DNA from: Pseudogemmobacter hezensis
GTDB lineage: Bacteria > Pseudomonadota > Alphaproteobacteria > Rhodobacterales > Rhodobacteraceae
DNA length: 64,000 nucleotides
Assembly: GCF_013155295.1 (NCBI RefSeq)
Contig: NZ_JABJXT010000007.1
Span: 62,001 to 126,000, forward strand
Reading direction: 5' to 3'
The translations under genes and the position numbers were made by a program. Shown one piece after another: positions 16,235 to 25,963 of the stretch. Below the pieces are notes generated by a model. The model made no database searches. It was not told where the DNA came from and saw nothing but the letters and a program-made list of their open reading frames with translations. Every line of letters starts with the position of its first letter. Within the stretch, counting starts at the first letter, position 1.

Positions 16235-16480
16235 TCATTCAATGTGAATTTCGCGGCTCACTTCGCCCAGAACTTCGCCCAAAACTTCGCACAGCTCTTC
16301 CGGGAGCGTCTGGCCTGTTCGGGCTTCAGGTTCCGTGATTTCGGCAGGGCTGGCGGGGGGGGCGATCCGCACTATGGGGCGCGATCCTGGCCTCTTCCAG
16401 TCGCCCTGCACCCGCGCCGCCATCTCATCCGAGCGCAGGCGCTCACCGATTTCCAACAGGAACTGACGCAAGGGATGCAT
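16235..16480 (-). CDS. Small hypothetical protein with EVLG repeats
   Basis: An 81-aa acidic protein starting MHPLRQFLLEIGERLRSDEM, with SD AGGTGG four nt before ATG 16480. The C-terminal part has the repeated tetrapeptide EVLGEVLGEV, encoded by a 12-nt tandem duplication (about 16259-16295). The middle is Pro-rich (IAPPASPAEITEPE). It begins directly behind the rpsA terminator and its stop is almost adjacent to the next hypothetical gene, so the two appear to form a unit inserted between rpsA and ihfB. No family recognised. Confidence 0.5.
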   Translation of the reverse strand: MHPLRQFLLEIGERLRSDEMAARVQGDWKRPGSRPIVRIAPPASPAEITEPEARTGQTLPEELCEVLGEVLGEVSREIHIE

Positions 16481-16494
16481 GGTACCACCTAAGG

Positions 16495-16523
16495 AAAAGG
16501 CCGGGATGCGCTCCCGGCCTTTC
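16495..16523 (-). terminator. Terminator after rpsA
   Basis: AAAGGCCGGGA (16496-16506) pairs with TCCCGGCCTTT (16512-16522) around a 5-nt loop; on the minus strand a TTTT run follows. It ends about 15 nt before the start of the 81-aa gene. Confidence 0.85.
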
Positions 16524-16571
16524 GATGCTGTCATATGGCAATCAGGCGGTAAAGCCCGACGCCGGATCCGC

Positions 16572-18251
16572 TTAGCGGTCGCCTTTGAGGGCTGCGCCGA
16601 GGATGTCGCCGAGCGACGCGCCCGAATCGGACGAACCGTATTGCTGAACAGCTTCCTGCTCTTCGGCGATCTCACGTGCTTTGATCGACAGACCCAGCTT
16701 GCGGGTCTTGCTGTCGACATTGGTCACGCGCACATCAACCTTGTCGCCGACATTGAAACGCTCGGGGCGCTGATCGCCACGGTCGCGTGCCAGGTCCGAG
16801 CGGCGGATGAAGTTCTTGGTGCCGTTGTAGTCAACTTCGACGCCGCCTTCTTCGATCGCGGTCACCGTCACGGTGATGATCGAGCCACGCTTCACGCCGT
16901 CAACAGCATCAGAGAAGGTGTCTTCGCCAAGGGCTTTGACCGAAAGCGAGATACGCTCTTTCTCGATGTCGACTTCGGAAACCGCTGCCTGGACGATGTC
17001 GCCCTTGCGGTATTCCTGGATCGCCTCTTCGCCGCGCTTGTCCCAGGACAGGTCGGAGAGGTGAACCATGCCGTCGATGTCGTTGTCGAGGCCGATGAAC
17101 AGACCGAATTCGGTGATGTTCTTGACTTCGCCTTCGATGGTCGAGCCAACCGGATGGGTTTCCGCGAAAACTTCCCACGGATTGCGCATGGTTTGCTTCA
17201 GGCCCAGCGAAACGCGACGCTTGGCCGAGTCGATTTCCAGCACCATGACTTCGACTTCCTGCGAGGTCGAAACGATCTTGCCGGGGTGCACGTTCTTCTT
17301 GGTCCAGGACATTTCCGAGACGTGAACCAGGCCCTCAACACCGGCTTCCAGCTCAACAAAGGCGCCGTAATCGGTGATATTGGTGACGCGGCCCTTGTGG
17401 ACCGAACCGATCGGATATGCTTTTTCAACAGCATCCCACGGATCGTTCTGCAGCTGTTTCATGCCCAGGCTGATACGGTGGGTTTCTTTGTTGATCTTGA
17501 TGACCTGGACCTTGATGGTCTCGCCGATCGACAGGATCTCCGACGGGTGGTTCACACGGCGCCATGCCATGTCGGTGACGTGCAGCAGGCCGTCAACGCC
17601 GCCGAGGTCAACGAAGGCACCATATTCGGTGATGTTCTTGACCACGCCGTCCACAACCTGACCTTCGTGCAGGTTGCCGATGACTTCTGCGCGCTGTTCG
17701 GCGCGGCTCTCTTCGAGGATCGCACGGCGCGAAACCACGATATTGCCACGACGGCGATCCATTTTCAGGATCTGGAACGGCTGCTTCATACCCATCAGCG
17801 GGCCAGCGTCGCGCACGGGGCGCACGTCAACCTGGCTGCCCGGAAGGAAGGCAACAGCGCCGCCCAGGTCAACCGTGAAGCCGCCTTTGACGCGGCCGAA
17901 GATCGCGCCTTCGACGCGGATCTCGTCAGCATAGGCTTTCTCAAGACGATCCCATGCCTCTTCGCGGCGAGCTTTCTCGCGCGAGATGACAGCTTCGCCA
18001 CGGGCGTTCTCGACGCGGTCCAGATAGACCTCGACGGTGTCGCCAACATTGATCGAAGGGGCTTCGCCTGGATTTGCGAATTCTTTCAGATCGACGCGGC
18101 CTTCCATTTTGTAGCCGACATCGATGATGGCCTGGCCCGCTTCGATAGCGATGACCTTGCCTTTGACAACCGTGCCCTCATCGGGGGTGTCAATTTCGAA
18201 GCTTTCAGCAAGAAGGGCTTCGAATTCGTCCATAGCGTTTTTAGCGCACAT
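16572..18251 (-). CDS. rpsA: 30S ribosomal protein S1
   Basis: A 559-aa S1 with six S1/OB repeats, recognisable by recurrent phrases such as NITEYGAFVDLGGVDGLLHVTD, NITDYGAFVELEAGVEGLVH and NITEFGLFIGLDNDIDGMVH. S1 unfolds and recruits mRNA on the 30S. Length is the usual one for alphaproteobacteria. SD AAGGA lies 12-13 nt before ATG 18251. The order cmk-rpsA is conserved across proteobacteria; ihfB normally follows, but two unknown genes intervene here. Confidence 0.97.
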   Translation of the reverse strand: MCAKNAMDEFEALLAESFEIDTPDEGTVVKGKVIAIEAGQAIIDVGYKMEGRVDLKEFANPGEAPSINVGDTVEVYLDRVENARGEAVISREKARREEAWDRLEKAYADEIRVEGAIFGRVKGGFTVDLGGAVAFLPGSQVDVRPVRDAGPLMGMKQPFQILKMDRRRGNIVVSRRAILEESRAEQRAEVIGNLHEGQVVDGVVKNITEYGAFVDLGGVDGLLHVTDMAWRRVNHPSEILSIGETIKVQVIKINKETHRISLGMKQLQNDPWDAVEKAYPIGSVHKGRVTNITDYGAFVELEAGVEGLVHVSEMSWTKKNVHPGKIVSTSQEVEVMVLEIDSAKRRVSLGLKQTMRNPWEVFAETHPVGSTIEGEVKNITEFGLFIGLDNDIDGMVHLSDLSWDKRGEEAIQEYRKGDIVQAAVSEVDIEKERISLSVKALGEDTFSDAVDGVKRGSIITVTVTAIEEGGVEVDYNGTKNFIRRSDLARDRGDQRPERFNVGDKVDVRVTNVDSKTRKLGLSIKAREIAEEQEAVQQYGSSDSGASLGDILGAALKGDR

Positions 18252-18442
18252 AAGTGGTGTTTTCCTTTTTGGTGTTTTCTGGCCATGCGGTTGGCTCCGC
18301 CGGTCTTTGCTGGCCCCGTGACAAAACGCCTGCTTCCCCGATAAACCGGGACAAGACGACTCAAGCGCGGGATGTGCCGCCTATAAAGGAAATCGGCTGC
18401 CCCAGCAAGCAAAAGGGCAACAGGCAAAGGCCCGGGTGGCCC

Positions 18443-19066
18443 TTATTCGCCCTGAGACGCCGCACGGGCGGCGATGACCGCCGCCACCGCCGCCGCCACC
18501 GCCTCTTCGATGCTCAGATCAGAGGTGTCGATGATCAGCGCATCCTCCGCAGGCTTCAGCGGCGCGTCGGCGCGGTTCATGTCACGTTCGTCGCGCTCGA
18601 CCACCTCGGCCAGCACCGCCTCAAAGGGTTTGGGGCCTGCCTCGCCGCCCAGCTCCAGCCAGCGCCGCCGTGCCCGGATGCCGGCACTGGCTGTCACATA
18701 AAGCTTCACCTCAGCCGCAGGGCAGATCACCGTGCCGATATCGCGCCCATCCAGCACCGCGCCGCCGTCCCGGCGCGCAAATCGGCGCTGAAACTCCAGC
18801 AACGCTGCCCGCACCTCGGGAATGGCCGCAACCCGGCTGGCGGCCTGACCTGCCTCCAGGCTGCGCAGATCACCGCGCTGCAGATCCGCCGCCTCCAGTG
18901 TCTGCGCGGCCAGGATCGGATCGCCGCCCTTCACGCCCACCGCCCGGTAAAGCGCCCCGGTATCCAGATGCGCAAAGCCGAACCGCTCGGCCACCGCCCG
19001 GCTGATCGTGCCCTTGCCCGCCGCTGCCGGCCCGTCGATTGCCACCGTAAAAACCACCTCAGACAT
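18443..19066 (-). CDS. cmk: Cytidylate kinase
   Basis: A 207-aa kinase phosphorylating CMP and dCMP with [23 protein letters not shown] carries the P-loop (residues 12-20), [20 protein letters not shown] is the conserved substrate region, and the LID contains [16 protein letters not shown]. The ATG at 19066 is the first sensible start; the same frame is open upstream only because it runs antisense to trpB. It lies 190 nt upstream of rpsA. Confidence 0.95.
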   Translation of the reverse strand: MSEVVFTVAIDGPAAAGKGTISRAVAERFGFAHLDTGALYRAVGVKGGDPILAAQTLEAADLQRGDLRSLEAGQAASRVAAIPEVRAALLEFQRRFARRDGGAVLDGRDIGTVICPAAEVKLYVTASAGIRARRRWLELGGEAGPKPFEAVLAEVVERDERDMNRADAPLKPAEDALIIDTSDLSIEEAVAAAVAAVIAARAASQGE

Positions 19067-19091
19067 CTGCCCGGCCGCTCCCTGATCCAAT

Positions 19092-19152
19092 TTCATCTGT
19101 CTATAAATATCCCGGGGGAGAGCCGCAACGCGGCGAGGGGGCAGCGCCCCCT
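19092..19152 (-). repeat. Dispersed double-hairpin repeat, copy A
   Basis: On the minus strand this reads: GGGGGC-GCT-GCCCCC hairpin, GCCGC-GTT-GCGGC hairpin, then CCCCCGGGATATTTATAGAC and AGATGAA. The same three-part unit occurs at 30011-30070 and 63669-63730 and in part at 63624-63655. Copy A lies between the divergent cmk and trpB genes. Confidence 0.85.
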
Positions 19153-19207
19153 TTTCCCCGGCTGTCAACGGCGCTACACCTGTCGCGTCTGAACAGGGGA
19201 TCACAGC

Positions 19208-20440
19208 ATGGCCGAGGACGGTATCAACAGCTTCATGAACGGCCCGGATGAGCGCGGCCGCTTTGGCATTCATGGCGGACGTTTCGTCTCGGAAACGCTG
19301 ATGCCGCTGATCCTCGATCTCGAAGCCGAATACGAACGCGCCAAAACCGACCAGAGCTTCTGGGACGAGATGGCCGACCTCTGGAAATACTATGTCGGCC
19401 GCCCCAACCCGCTCTACTTTGCCCCCCGCCTGACCGAACACCTCGGCGGCGCAAAGATCTACCTCAAGCGCGAAGAGCTCAATCACACCGGCAGCCACAA
19501 GATCAACAACGTGCTGGGCCAGATCCTGCTTGCCCGCCGCATGGGCAAAAAGCGCATCATCGCAGAAACCGGGGCGGGCCAGCATGGCGTCGCCACCGCG
19601 ACCGTCTGCGCGCGCTTTGGTCTGAAATGCATCGTCTATATGGGCGCCCATGATGTCGAGCGTCAGGCCCCGAACGTCTTCCGCATGCGCCTTCTGGGCG
19701 CCGAGGTCGTGCCGGTCACCTCGGGCCGTGGCACGCTGAAAGACGCGATGAATGACGCGCTGCGCGACTGGGTCACCAATGTGCGCGACACCTTCTATTG
19801 CATCGGCACCGTCGCAGGCCCGCATCCCTATCCGGCGATGGTGCGCGATTTCCAGTCGATCATCGGCCGTGAAACCCGCGAGCAGCTGCAGGAACAGGAA
19901 GGCGAGGGCCGTCTGCCTGACACCGTGATCGCAGCCATCGGCGGCGGATCGAATGCGATGGGCCTCTTCCACCCCTTCCTCGACGATCCAACGGTGAAGA
20001 TCATCGGCGTTGAGGCCGGTGGCAAAGGCGTGGATGAGCGGATGCAGCATTGCGCCAGCCTGACCGGCGGCCGCCCGGGTGTTCTGCACGGCAACCGCAC
20101 CTATCTGTTGCAGGATGCGGATGGCCAGATCCTCGAAGGTTTCTCGATCTCGGCCGGTCTTGATTACCCCGGCATCGGGCCCGAGCATTCCTGGCTGCAT
20201 GATATCGGTCGTGCCGAATATGTCAGCGTGACCGATGATGAGGCGCTGGCGGCCTTCCAGCTGCTTTGCCAGACCGAGGGCATCATCCCCGCGCTCGAGC
20301 CGTCGCATGCCATCGCGCATGTGATCAAAATCGCGCCGACGCTGCCGAAGGATCACATCATCGTCGTCAACCTCTCGGGGCGCGGCGACAAGGATATCTT
20401 CACCGTCGCCCGCCATCTGGGTGTCGAGATCCAGGGCTGA
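19208..20440 (+). CDS. trpB: Tryptophan synthase subunit beta
   Basis: A 410-aa PLP enzyme that joins indole and serine. The PLP lysine is Lys98 in [28 protein letters not shown] holds the catalytic Glu loop, and [10 protein letters not shown] binds the cofactor phosphate. Full length. trpA does not follow; instead a truncated haemoglobin gene lies convergent downstream. Repeat copy A lies in the upstream region shared with cmk and ends 56 nt before the start. Confidence 0.97.
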   Translation: MAEDGINSFMNGPDERGRFGIHGGRFVSETLMPLILDLEAEYERAKTDQSFWDEMADLWKYYVGRPNPLYFAPRLTEHLGGAKIYLKREELNHTGSHKINNVLGQILLARRMGKKRIIAETGAGQHGVATATVCARFGLKCIVYMGAHDVERQAPNVFRMRLLGAEVVPVTSGRGTLKDAMNDALRDWVTNVRDTFYCIGTVAGPHPYPAMVRDFQSIIGRETREQLQEQEGEGRLPDTVIAAIGGGSNAMGLFHPFLDDPTVKIIGVEAGGKGVDERMQHCASLTGGRPGVLHGNRTYLLQDADGQILEGFSISAGLDYPGIGPEHSWLHDIGRAEYVSVTDDEALAAFQLLCQTEGIIPALEPSHAIAHVIKIAPTLPKDHIIVVNLSGRGDKDIFTVARHLGVEIQG

Positions 20441-20476
20441 TCCGGGACTGCCGGGCTGACAGGGGACTGCTGGGGG

Positions 20477-20881
20477 CTATTTCAGTTTTGGAATCCCCCC
20501 GAAGTCCTGCAGTCCCAGGCTGAGACCGCGCCCGATCCGATGCGCCAGCGCCGACCAGGCGCTGGCGGTCTCCGGCGGCAGACGACGCTGCAGCACAGTA
20601 TCAAACAGCCTGAGCCAGGGGATGAACATCCCCGCCCGCACATTTCCCGCAGCCTTGTGAACGGCCATCGGATTGCCGTCATACCTGCGCCCGTCTTTGC
20701 TTTCCCCGGGCAGAATGGCGTTGCGCCAGAAGGCGATGATCTTTTCCTCATGCTCTGGCCAGTCTCTGACATGGGCGGCAAAGACCGGGCCCAGCACCGG
20801 ATGGCGGCGGATCTCTGCATAGAAGTCATGCACCACGCCGCGCAGCTCAATGTCGGAAATAGGGAATCTGGCAAGCGACAT
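20477..20881 (-). CDS. Group III truncated haemoglobin
   Basis: A 134-aa globin of the short 2-on-2 fold. ISDIELRGVVHDFYAEIRRHPVLGPVF is the group III B/E region, and HVRDWPEHEEKIIAFWRN precedes the F helix, in which His of PMAVHKAAG is the likely haem ligand. Group III proteins bind O2, CO or H2S/NO-related ligands, and roles in microaerobic redox are inferred rather than established. It is 36 nt from the convergent trpB end. Confidence 0.88.
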   Translation of the reverse strand: MSLARFPISDIELRGVVHDFYAEIRRHPVLGPVFAAHVRDWPEHEEKIIAFWRNAILPGESKDGRRYDGNPMAVHKAAGNVRAGMFIPWLRLFDTVLQRRLPPETASAWSALAHRIGRGLSLGLQDFGGIPKLK

Positions 20882-20935
20882 GGGGCGGTTTTCCGGGGGT
20901 AAATGGGGGGGGCAATGTTTGATAAGTGAAAGCGC

Positions 20936-21313
20936 TCAGCTCTCGCTATCGGTGGCATAAAGGCGCAGAACCTCCAGCGGGACGATCTCAAGCGTGGCCA
21001 GATGGGTGGCTTTCAGCCGCAATTTTGGCGCGGCGCCCTCATCATGGGCCTGCAAAAAGCGGCTGGCGCAAAGGCACCACTGATCGCCCGGCTTCAGCCC
21101 GGCGAAGCCAAACTCCGGGCGCGGCGTCGAGAGGTCATTGCCCAGGTATTTGGAAAAGGCCAGGAACTCGGCCGTCATCTCGGCGCAGACAGTGTGCAGG
21201 CCCTGATCGGTCGGGCCGGAGTTGCAGCAGCCATCGCGGAAGAACCCGGTCAGAGGGCGGGTTGAGCAGCCCTCAAGCGCGGTGCCCAGCACGTTCACGG
21301 ATGGGTATTTCAT
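20936..21313 (-). CDS. DUF2237 family protein
   Basis: A 125-aa protein with the DUF2237 signature: NVLGTALEGCSTRPLTGFFR, DGCCNSGPTDQGLHTVCAEM, FLAFSKYLGNDLSTP and GDQWCLCASRFLQA. The conserved cysteines suggest metal or redox chemistry but the biochemical role is unknown to me. It is followed by the truncated haemoglobin in the same direction, 54 nt downstream, and they may be cotranscribed. Confidence 0.87.
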   Translation of the reverse strand: MKYPSVNVLGTALEGCSTRPLTGFFRDGCCNSGPTDQGLHTVCAEMTAEFLAFSKYLGNDLSTPRPEFGFAGLKPGDQWCLCASRFLQAHDEGAAPKLRLKATHLATLEIVPLEVLRLYATDSES

Positions 21314-21381
21314 GGGACAACCTTTCTGATGCGGCCAGCCTGATCGCTGCGCGGCACGGGGTCAACTCTGCGCGGATCAGA

Positions 21382-21426
21382 GGCCAGCATAACCAGGGCC
21401 AGCATAACCAGGGCCAGCATATCTAG
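21382..21426. repeat. 15-bp tandem repeat at the 3' end of the FAD monooxygenase gene
   Basis: Three units (GGCCAGCATAACCAG twice, then GGCCAGCATATCTAG) run from 21382 to 21426, with a fourth degenerate unit inside the coding end of the monooxygenase. The last full unit contains that gene's stop codon, so the array may have grown by slippage from the gene end. Confidence 0.85.
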
Positions 21427-22664
21427 GGCCAGCGCTTTGAGGCCAGCGGCGGGATCAGCCGCCCCGCAACCAGCCGCGTCAGCAGCCAGGGCACCGGCGG
21501 CACCAGTGAGATCGGGGCGAGGCCAAAATCCCGAATCAGCGGCAGGATCCGGCTGTCAGACTGATAGGCCGGCGTCAGAAAGGCGCTGAACAGCTGGTAA
21601 AGCCGCACATGCCAGCGCCGCATGCGGGCATAGGCGGTCAGCGCCTCATCCGGCGGGCCGCGCAGCGCCTCGCGCAGGGCCAGCGCATCCAGCAGCGCCA
21701 TATTCGCCCCCTGGCCCAGCTGCGGGCTGGCGCGATGGGCCGCGTCGCCGATAAAGACCAGCCCGGGCGCGTAGGGGCGGCGCAATGTGCCGTGGCTGTA
21801 AAAAGCGGGCGTCATCTGGCTGGCACTGGTCAGCCCGGCAAGGAAGGGCTGCATCTGCGGCCAGAAGGTGCTGGCGCTGGCCTTCCAGGCGTCAAAGCGG
21901 TCCTCGCCCCATTGCTCTAACTCGGGGCGCGACATCGACCAGAACACGGCGGCGCGGCGCTGGCTTTCGCCCGGCAGGCTGCCGATCGGCATCAGCCCGG
22001 CCATGCGGCTGGCGCGAAAATAACGCTGGCGCAGCTGGTCTTGCGACATGTCCGAGGCCTCGGGCCATGGCACATGCGCCCAAATCGCCCCGTAATGCAG
22101 CGCCCGCGCCCGCAGCGGCGACAGGGCCGAGCCCGCGCCCGAGGCATCGACCACCAGGTCAAAGGCCCCGATCTCGCCGTGTTCCGAATGCAGCACCCGG
22201 CCCCCGCCATAGGGCAGGGCGCGAACCACCGTCTCGCCGGTGATCAGCTGCAGATCTGACGCCTGCATCGCCTGCCAAAGCACATGGAACAGGCTGGCCC
22301 GCAGCATTGCAAAGGCGGGCTCTTGCGGGGGGTAATGCACGTCAAGCGCGTCACGGCCCTGCAGCGCTTCGTGGAATGCGCCCGTCAAACCCGTCGCCGT
22401 CCCGTCCAGGCCCTGTGCAGACCAGCCGCGCATGCGCCGGATCGGCGCGCCCAGTGCCCGGGCCGCATCGCCCTGACCCAGCTCATCCAGCACCGCCAGC
22501 CCCACCGGCTGCACCATCAGCCCCGAGCCAAGCGGGCGCGGGCTTTCAAACCGCTCGATCAGGGTGACACGGTGACCATCACGCGCCAGCAGGCTGGCGG
22601 CCGCCAGCCCCCCCATGCCCGCGCCGATCACCGCAATTTTCAGCGCTTTTCCCTGGGCCTGCAT
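21423..22664 (-). CDS. FAD-dependent monooxygenase (UbiH/salicylate hydroxylase-like)
   Basis: A 413-aa flavoprotein of the PHBH-fold group. The N-terminal dinucleotide fold KIAVIGAGMGGLAAASLLAR has GxGxxG, and VFIGDAAHRASPQLGQGANM is the GD motif that binds FAD. The segment LVVDASGAGS is the DG-like motif. These enzymes hydroxylate aromatic substrates with NAD(P)H and O2; the actual substrate is not readable. It stands alone, divergent from ileS (223 nt shared upstream region). Confidence 0.87.
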   Translation of the reverse strand: MQAQGKALKIAVIGAGMGGLAAASLLARDGHRVTLIERFESPRPLGSGLMVQPVGLAVLDELGQGDAARALGAPIRRMRGWSAQGLDGTATGLTGAFHEALQGRDALDVHYPPQEPAFAMLRASLFHVLWQAMQASDLQLITGETVVRALPYGGGRVLHSEHGEIGAFDLVVDASGAGSALSPLRARALHYGAIWAHVPWPEASDMSQDQLRQRYFRASRMAGLMPIGSLPGESQRRAAVFWSMSRPELEQWGEDRFDAWKASASTFWPQMQPFLAGLTSASQMTPAFYSHGTLRRPYAPGLVFIGDAAHRASPQLGQGANMALLDALALREALRGPPDEALTAYARMRRWHVRLYQLFSAFLTPAYQSDSRILPLIRDFGLAPISLVPPVPWLLTRLVAGRLIPPLASKRWP

Positions 22665-22887
22665 TCATCACTCCTTCAACCCGCCTCTGGACCCGCGATT
22701 TCGCCGCGCTTATAAGGCGCGTATCATGGCGTATCCATTTGCGATCTTTGCCCGGTCTCCGGGTGTCCGAATTAGCGGCCCGGCGCGCTGAAATCCAGCA
22801 CGCCGGGAGATTTCGCACGGCCATGCCCCGCAGCAACTGGCGCGGGGGCCGGGCGCAGCCATTCACCTTTGATAAGGACCGCATCAC

Positions 22888-25797
22888 ATGTGCGCCGATA
22901 CGACCGATACGACCGCTGAAACCGGCACCGATTACCGCGACACCGTTTTCCTGCCTGAGACCGATTTCCCCATGCGTGGCGACCTGCCCAACCGCGAGCA
23001 GGGCTGGCTGGACCGCTGGGCGCGCCTTGGCGTCTATAACCGTCTGCGCGAAAAGGCGGGCCGCCCGTCTTTCGTGCTGCATGACGGCCCTCCCTATGCC
23101 AATGGCCATCTGCATATCGGCCACGCGCTGAACAAGGTGATCAAGGACATCATCACCCGCAGCCATCAGATGATGGGCCATGATGCGCGCTATGTGCCGG
23201 GCTGGGACTGCCACGGCCTGCCGATCGAGTGGAAGATCGAAGAGCAATATCGCGCCAAAGGCCTGAACAAAGACGACGTCAATATCGTCGATTTCCGCCA
23301 GGAATGCCGTCGCTTTGCCGAGGGTTGGGTGAATGTCCAGCGCGATGAGTTCCAGCGCCTGGGTGTCTATGGCAATTGGGAAGATCCTTACCTGACAATG
23401 GCTTATCATGCCGAGGCGGTGATCGCCCAGGATTTCATGAAGCTGTTGATGAATGGCTCGCTCTATCAGGGCTCGAAGCCTGTGATGTGGTCTCCGGTTG
23501 AGAAAACCGCCCTGGCCGAGGCCGAGATCGAATATCACGACCACACCAGCCACACGGTCTGGGTGCGGTTTAAGCCTGTCTCGGGCCTTGAGGGCGCGAG
23601 CGTGGTGATCTGGACCACGACCCCCTGGACCATCCCGCAAAACCGCGCGGTGGCTTACGGGCCAGAGATCGCCTATGGCCTTTATCGCGTTGATGCGGTT
23701 GATGAAAAATCGACGGCGGTGGTGGGCGAGACCCTGATCCTCGCCGATGCGCTGGCAGAAGGCGTCAAGGCTGCGGCGAAGGTCGAGGCCTGGACCCGGC
23801 TGCGCGACGTGGCGACCGCCGAGTTTGACGGCGTGATCCTGAAACACCCCTATCACGGGGTTGAGGGCGCAAATGGCGAATGGGACTACGATGTCCCCAT
23901 GCTGCCCGGCGATCACGTCACCGATGATGCGGGCACCGGCTTCGTTCACACCGCGCCCAGCCACGGCGATGACGACTATCAGATGGGCCTGAAATTCAGG
24001 CTGCCGATGACCTATAACGTCACCGAGGACAGCAGCTACCGCGCCGATCTTCCCCTGTTTGCAGGCCAGCACATCATCCTGGCCGATGGCAAGGAAGGCC
24101 CGGCCAATGTCTCGAATATCAAGCAGATGGCCTATGCGGGTGCGCTTTTGGCCAAGGGCAAGATCAAGCACAGCTATCCGCACAGCTGGCGCTCGAAAGC
24201 GCCGGTGATCTTCCGCAACACGCCGCAATGGTTCGCCGCCATCGACGCAAAGCTGAATGACGGCCTGGGCGAGTTCGGTGATACGATCCGCAAACGTGCG
24301 CTGACCTCGATCGAGGATCTCGTCGAGTTCACGCCCGTTTCCGGTAAGAACCGCCTGCATTCCATGATCGAGCATCGCCCCGACTGGGTGCTGTCGCGCC
24401 AGCGCGCCTGGGGCGTGCCGCTGACCTGTTTCACCAAAAAAGGCGCGAAACCGACCGACCCTGATTTCCTTTTGCGCAACGACACCGTCAACCAGCGCAT
24501 CACCGAGGCGTTTGAGAAAGACGGTGCCGATGTTTGGTATGTGCAAGGATTCAAGGAAAAAGCGCTCGAAGGCGTGGTCAATCCGTCGGATTATGACCAG
24601 GTCTTTGATGTGCTGGATGTCTGGTTCGACTCGGGTTCTACCCATGCTTTCGTGCTGCGCGACCGCGCCGACGGCACCGATGACGGCATCGCGGATGTTT
24701 ACCTTGAGGGCACCGACCAGCATCGCGGCTGGTTCCATTCGTCCTTGTTGCAGGCCTCGGCCACGCGCGGGCGGGCGCCTTACCGCAATGTGGTGACGCA
24801 TGGGTTTACGCTGGATGAGAAGGGCATGAAGATGTCCAAATCCATCGGCAATACCGTCGCACCGCAAGAGATCATCAAGGAATATGGCGCCGATATCCTG
24901 CGGCTTTGGGTGGCGCAGACCGATTACACGCTGGATCAGCGCATCGGGCCGAAGATCATCAAAGGCACCGCCGACAGCTATCGCCGTCTGCGCAATACGC
25001 TGCGTTTCATGCTGGGCGCATTGGCCGGGTTTGAAGAGGCCGAGCGCCTTCCCGAATCCGAGATGCCCGAGCTGGAGAAATGGGTGCTGCACCGCCTGGC
25101 CGAGCTGGACGCGGAAATCCGCCGCGAATACCGCGCCTTCAACTTCTCGGGCGTGTTCCAGACGCTCTTCAACTTTGCGACACTGGATCTCTCGGCCTGG
25201 TATTTCGACATCCGCAAGGATGCGCTTTATTGCGACGGGCCGGACAGCCTCCGCCGCCGTGCCGCGCGCACGGTGCTGGATCTCCTGTTCCAGCGCCTGA
25301 CCACCTGGCTTGCGCCGATCCTGCCCTTCACGATGGAGGATGTCTGGCTGTCGCGCCACCCGGGCGATGAGGCCTCGGTCCACCTGCAGGACTTCCCCGA
25401 AACGCCCGAGGCGTGGAAAAACGACGCCCTCGCCGCGAAATGGGAGCAGATTCGCGCTGCCCGCCGCGTGGTGACCGGCGCCCTGGAGGTCGAGCGCACC
25501 GCCAAGGTGATCGGCGCCAGCCTTGAGGCAAAGCCCAGCGTCTATGTCTCTGACAGCGCGATGCTGGCGGCGCTGAACTCGGTCGCTTTTGCCGATATCT
25601 GCATCACCTCGGGGATCAGCCTCTCGGATGCGGCTGCGCCGGAAGGGGCCTTTGCACTGGCCGATACGCCCGCGATCCGCGTGGTGTTCCACCCGGCCGA
25701 GGGCGCGAAATGCCAGCGATGCTGGCAGATCCTGCCCGATGTCGGCAGCCATGCGCATCCCGAGACCTGCGCTCGCTGCAACAGCACCCTGGGCTGA
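22888..25797 (+). CDS. ileS: Isoleucine-tRNA ligase
   Basis: A 969-aa class I synthetase. GPPYANGHLHIGHALNK holds the HIGH signature, EKGMKMSKSIGN the KMSKS loop; WTTTPWTIPQNRAVA and DDAGTGFVHTAPSHGDDDYQ belong to the editing domain that clears Val-tRNA(Ile). The C-terminus ends in a zinc ribbon with CQRCW and CARC, as in the pseudomonic acid-sensitive bacterial type. SD AAGGA precedes ATG 22888. A terminator follows. Confidence 0.97.
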   Translation: MCADTTDTTAETGTDYRDTVFLPETDFPMRGDLPNREQGWLDRWARLGVYNRLREKAGRPSFVLHDGPPYANGHLHIGHALNKVIKDIITRSHQMMGHDARYVPGWDCHGLPIEWKIEEQYRAKGLNKDDVNIVDFRQECRRFAEGWVNVQRDEFQRLGVYGNWEDPYLTMAYHAEAVIAQDFMKLLMNGSLYQGSKPVMWSPVEKTALAEAEIEYHDHTSHTVWVRFKPVSGLEGASVVIWTTTPWTIPQNRAVAYGPEIAYGLYRVDAVDEKSTAVVGETLILADALAEGVKAAAKVEAWTRLRDVATAEFDGVILKHPYHGVEGANGEWDYDVPMLPGDHVTDDAGTGFVHTAPSHGDDDYQMGLKFRLPMTYNVTEDSSYRADLPLFAGQHIILADGKEGPANVSNIKQMAYAGALLAKGKIKHSYPHSWRSKAPVIFRNTPQWFAAIDAKLNDGLGEFGDTIRKRALTSIEDLVEFTPVSGKNRLHSMIEHRPDWVLSRQRAWGVPLTCFTKKGAKPTDPDFLLRNDTVNQRITEAFEKDGADVWYVQGFKEKALEGVVNPSDYDQVFDVLDVWFDSGSTHAFVLRDRADGTDDGIADVYLEGTDQHRGWFHSSLLQASATRGRAPYRNVVTHGFTLDEKGMKMSKSIGNTVAPQEIIKEYGADILRLWVAQTDYTLDQRIGPKIIKGTADSYRRLRNTLRFMLGALAGFEEAERLPESEMPELEKWVLHRLAELDAEIRREYRAFNFSGVFQTLFNFATLDLSAWYFDIRKDALYCDGPDSLRRRAARTVLDLLFQRLTTWLAPILPFTMEDVWLSRHPGDEASVHLQDFPETPEAWKNDALAAKWEQIRAARRVVTGALEVERTAKVIGASLEAKPSVYVSDSAMLAALNSVAFADICITSGISLSDAAAPEGAFALADTPAIRVVFHPAEGAKCQRCWQILPDVGSHAHPETCARCNSTLG

Positions 25798-25822
25798 GGC
25801 AGACAATCTGAACAACGGTTAA

Positions 25823-25856
25823 AAAGCCGCGTCCCCAACCGGGGCGCGGCTTTCTT
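25823..25856 (+). terminator. Terminator after ileS
   Basis: AAAGCCGCGTCCC pairs with GGGGCGCGGCTTT (one G-U) around a short AACC-type loop, followed by TTT-C-TT. Confidence 0.8.
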
Positions 25857-25963
25857 AACGGTATTTTAGGGATCTGGCCCAAAGATCACCCCAATTTGTT
25901 CTGAATTCGGCCAGGTTTTCCGGGATTTTGGGCCAGGAGTTACTTAGCCCAGGGATCCCGCCG

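Noticed and set aside
16479-18344. A 621-codon plus-strand frame
   Set aside because: Antisense to rpsA, with repeated motifs that are just the complement of the S1 repeats.
19067-20416. Upstream extension of the cmk frame by about 450 codons
   Set aside because: This stretch is antisense to trpB. The P-loop kinase begins at 19066 with the normal N-terminus and total length of cytidylate kinase.
22579-25815. A 1078-codon open frame on the minus strand
   Set aside because: It is fully antisense to ileS, whose motifs are unmistakable. High GC third positions leave the complementary frame open; the translation is His/Arg/Gly-rich with no family features.
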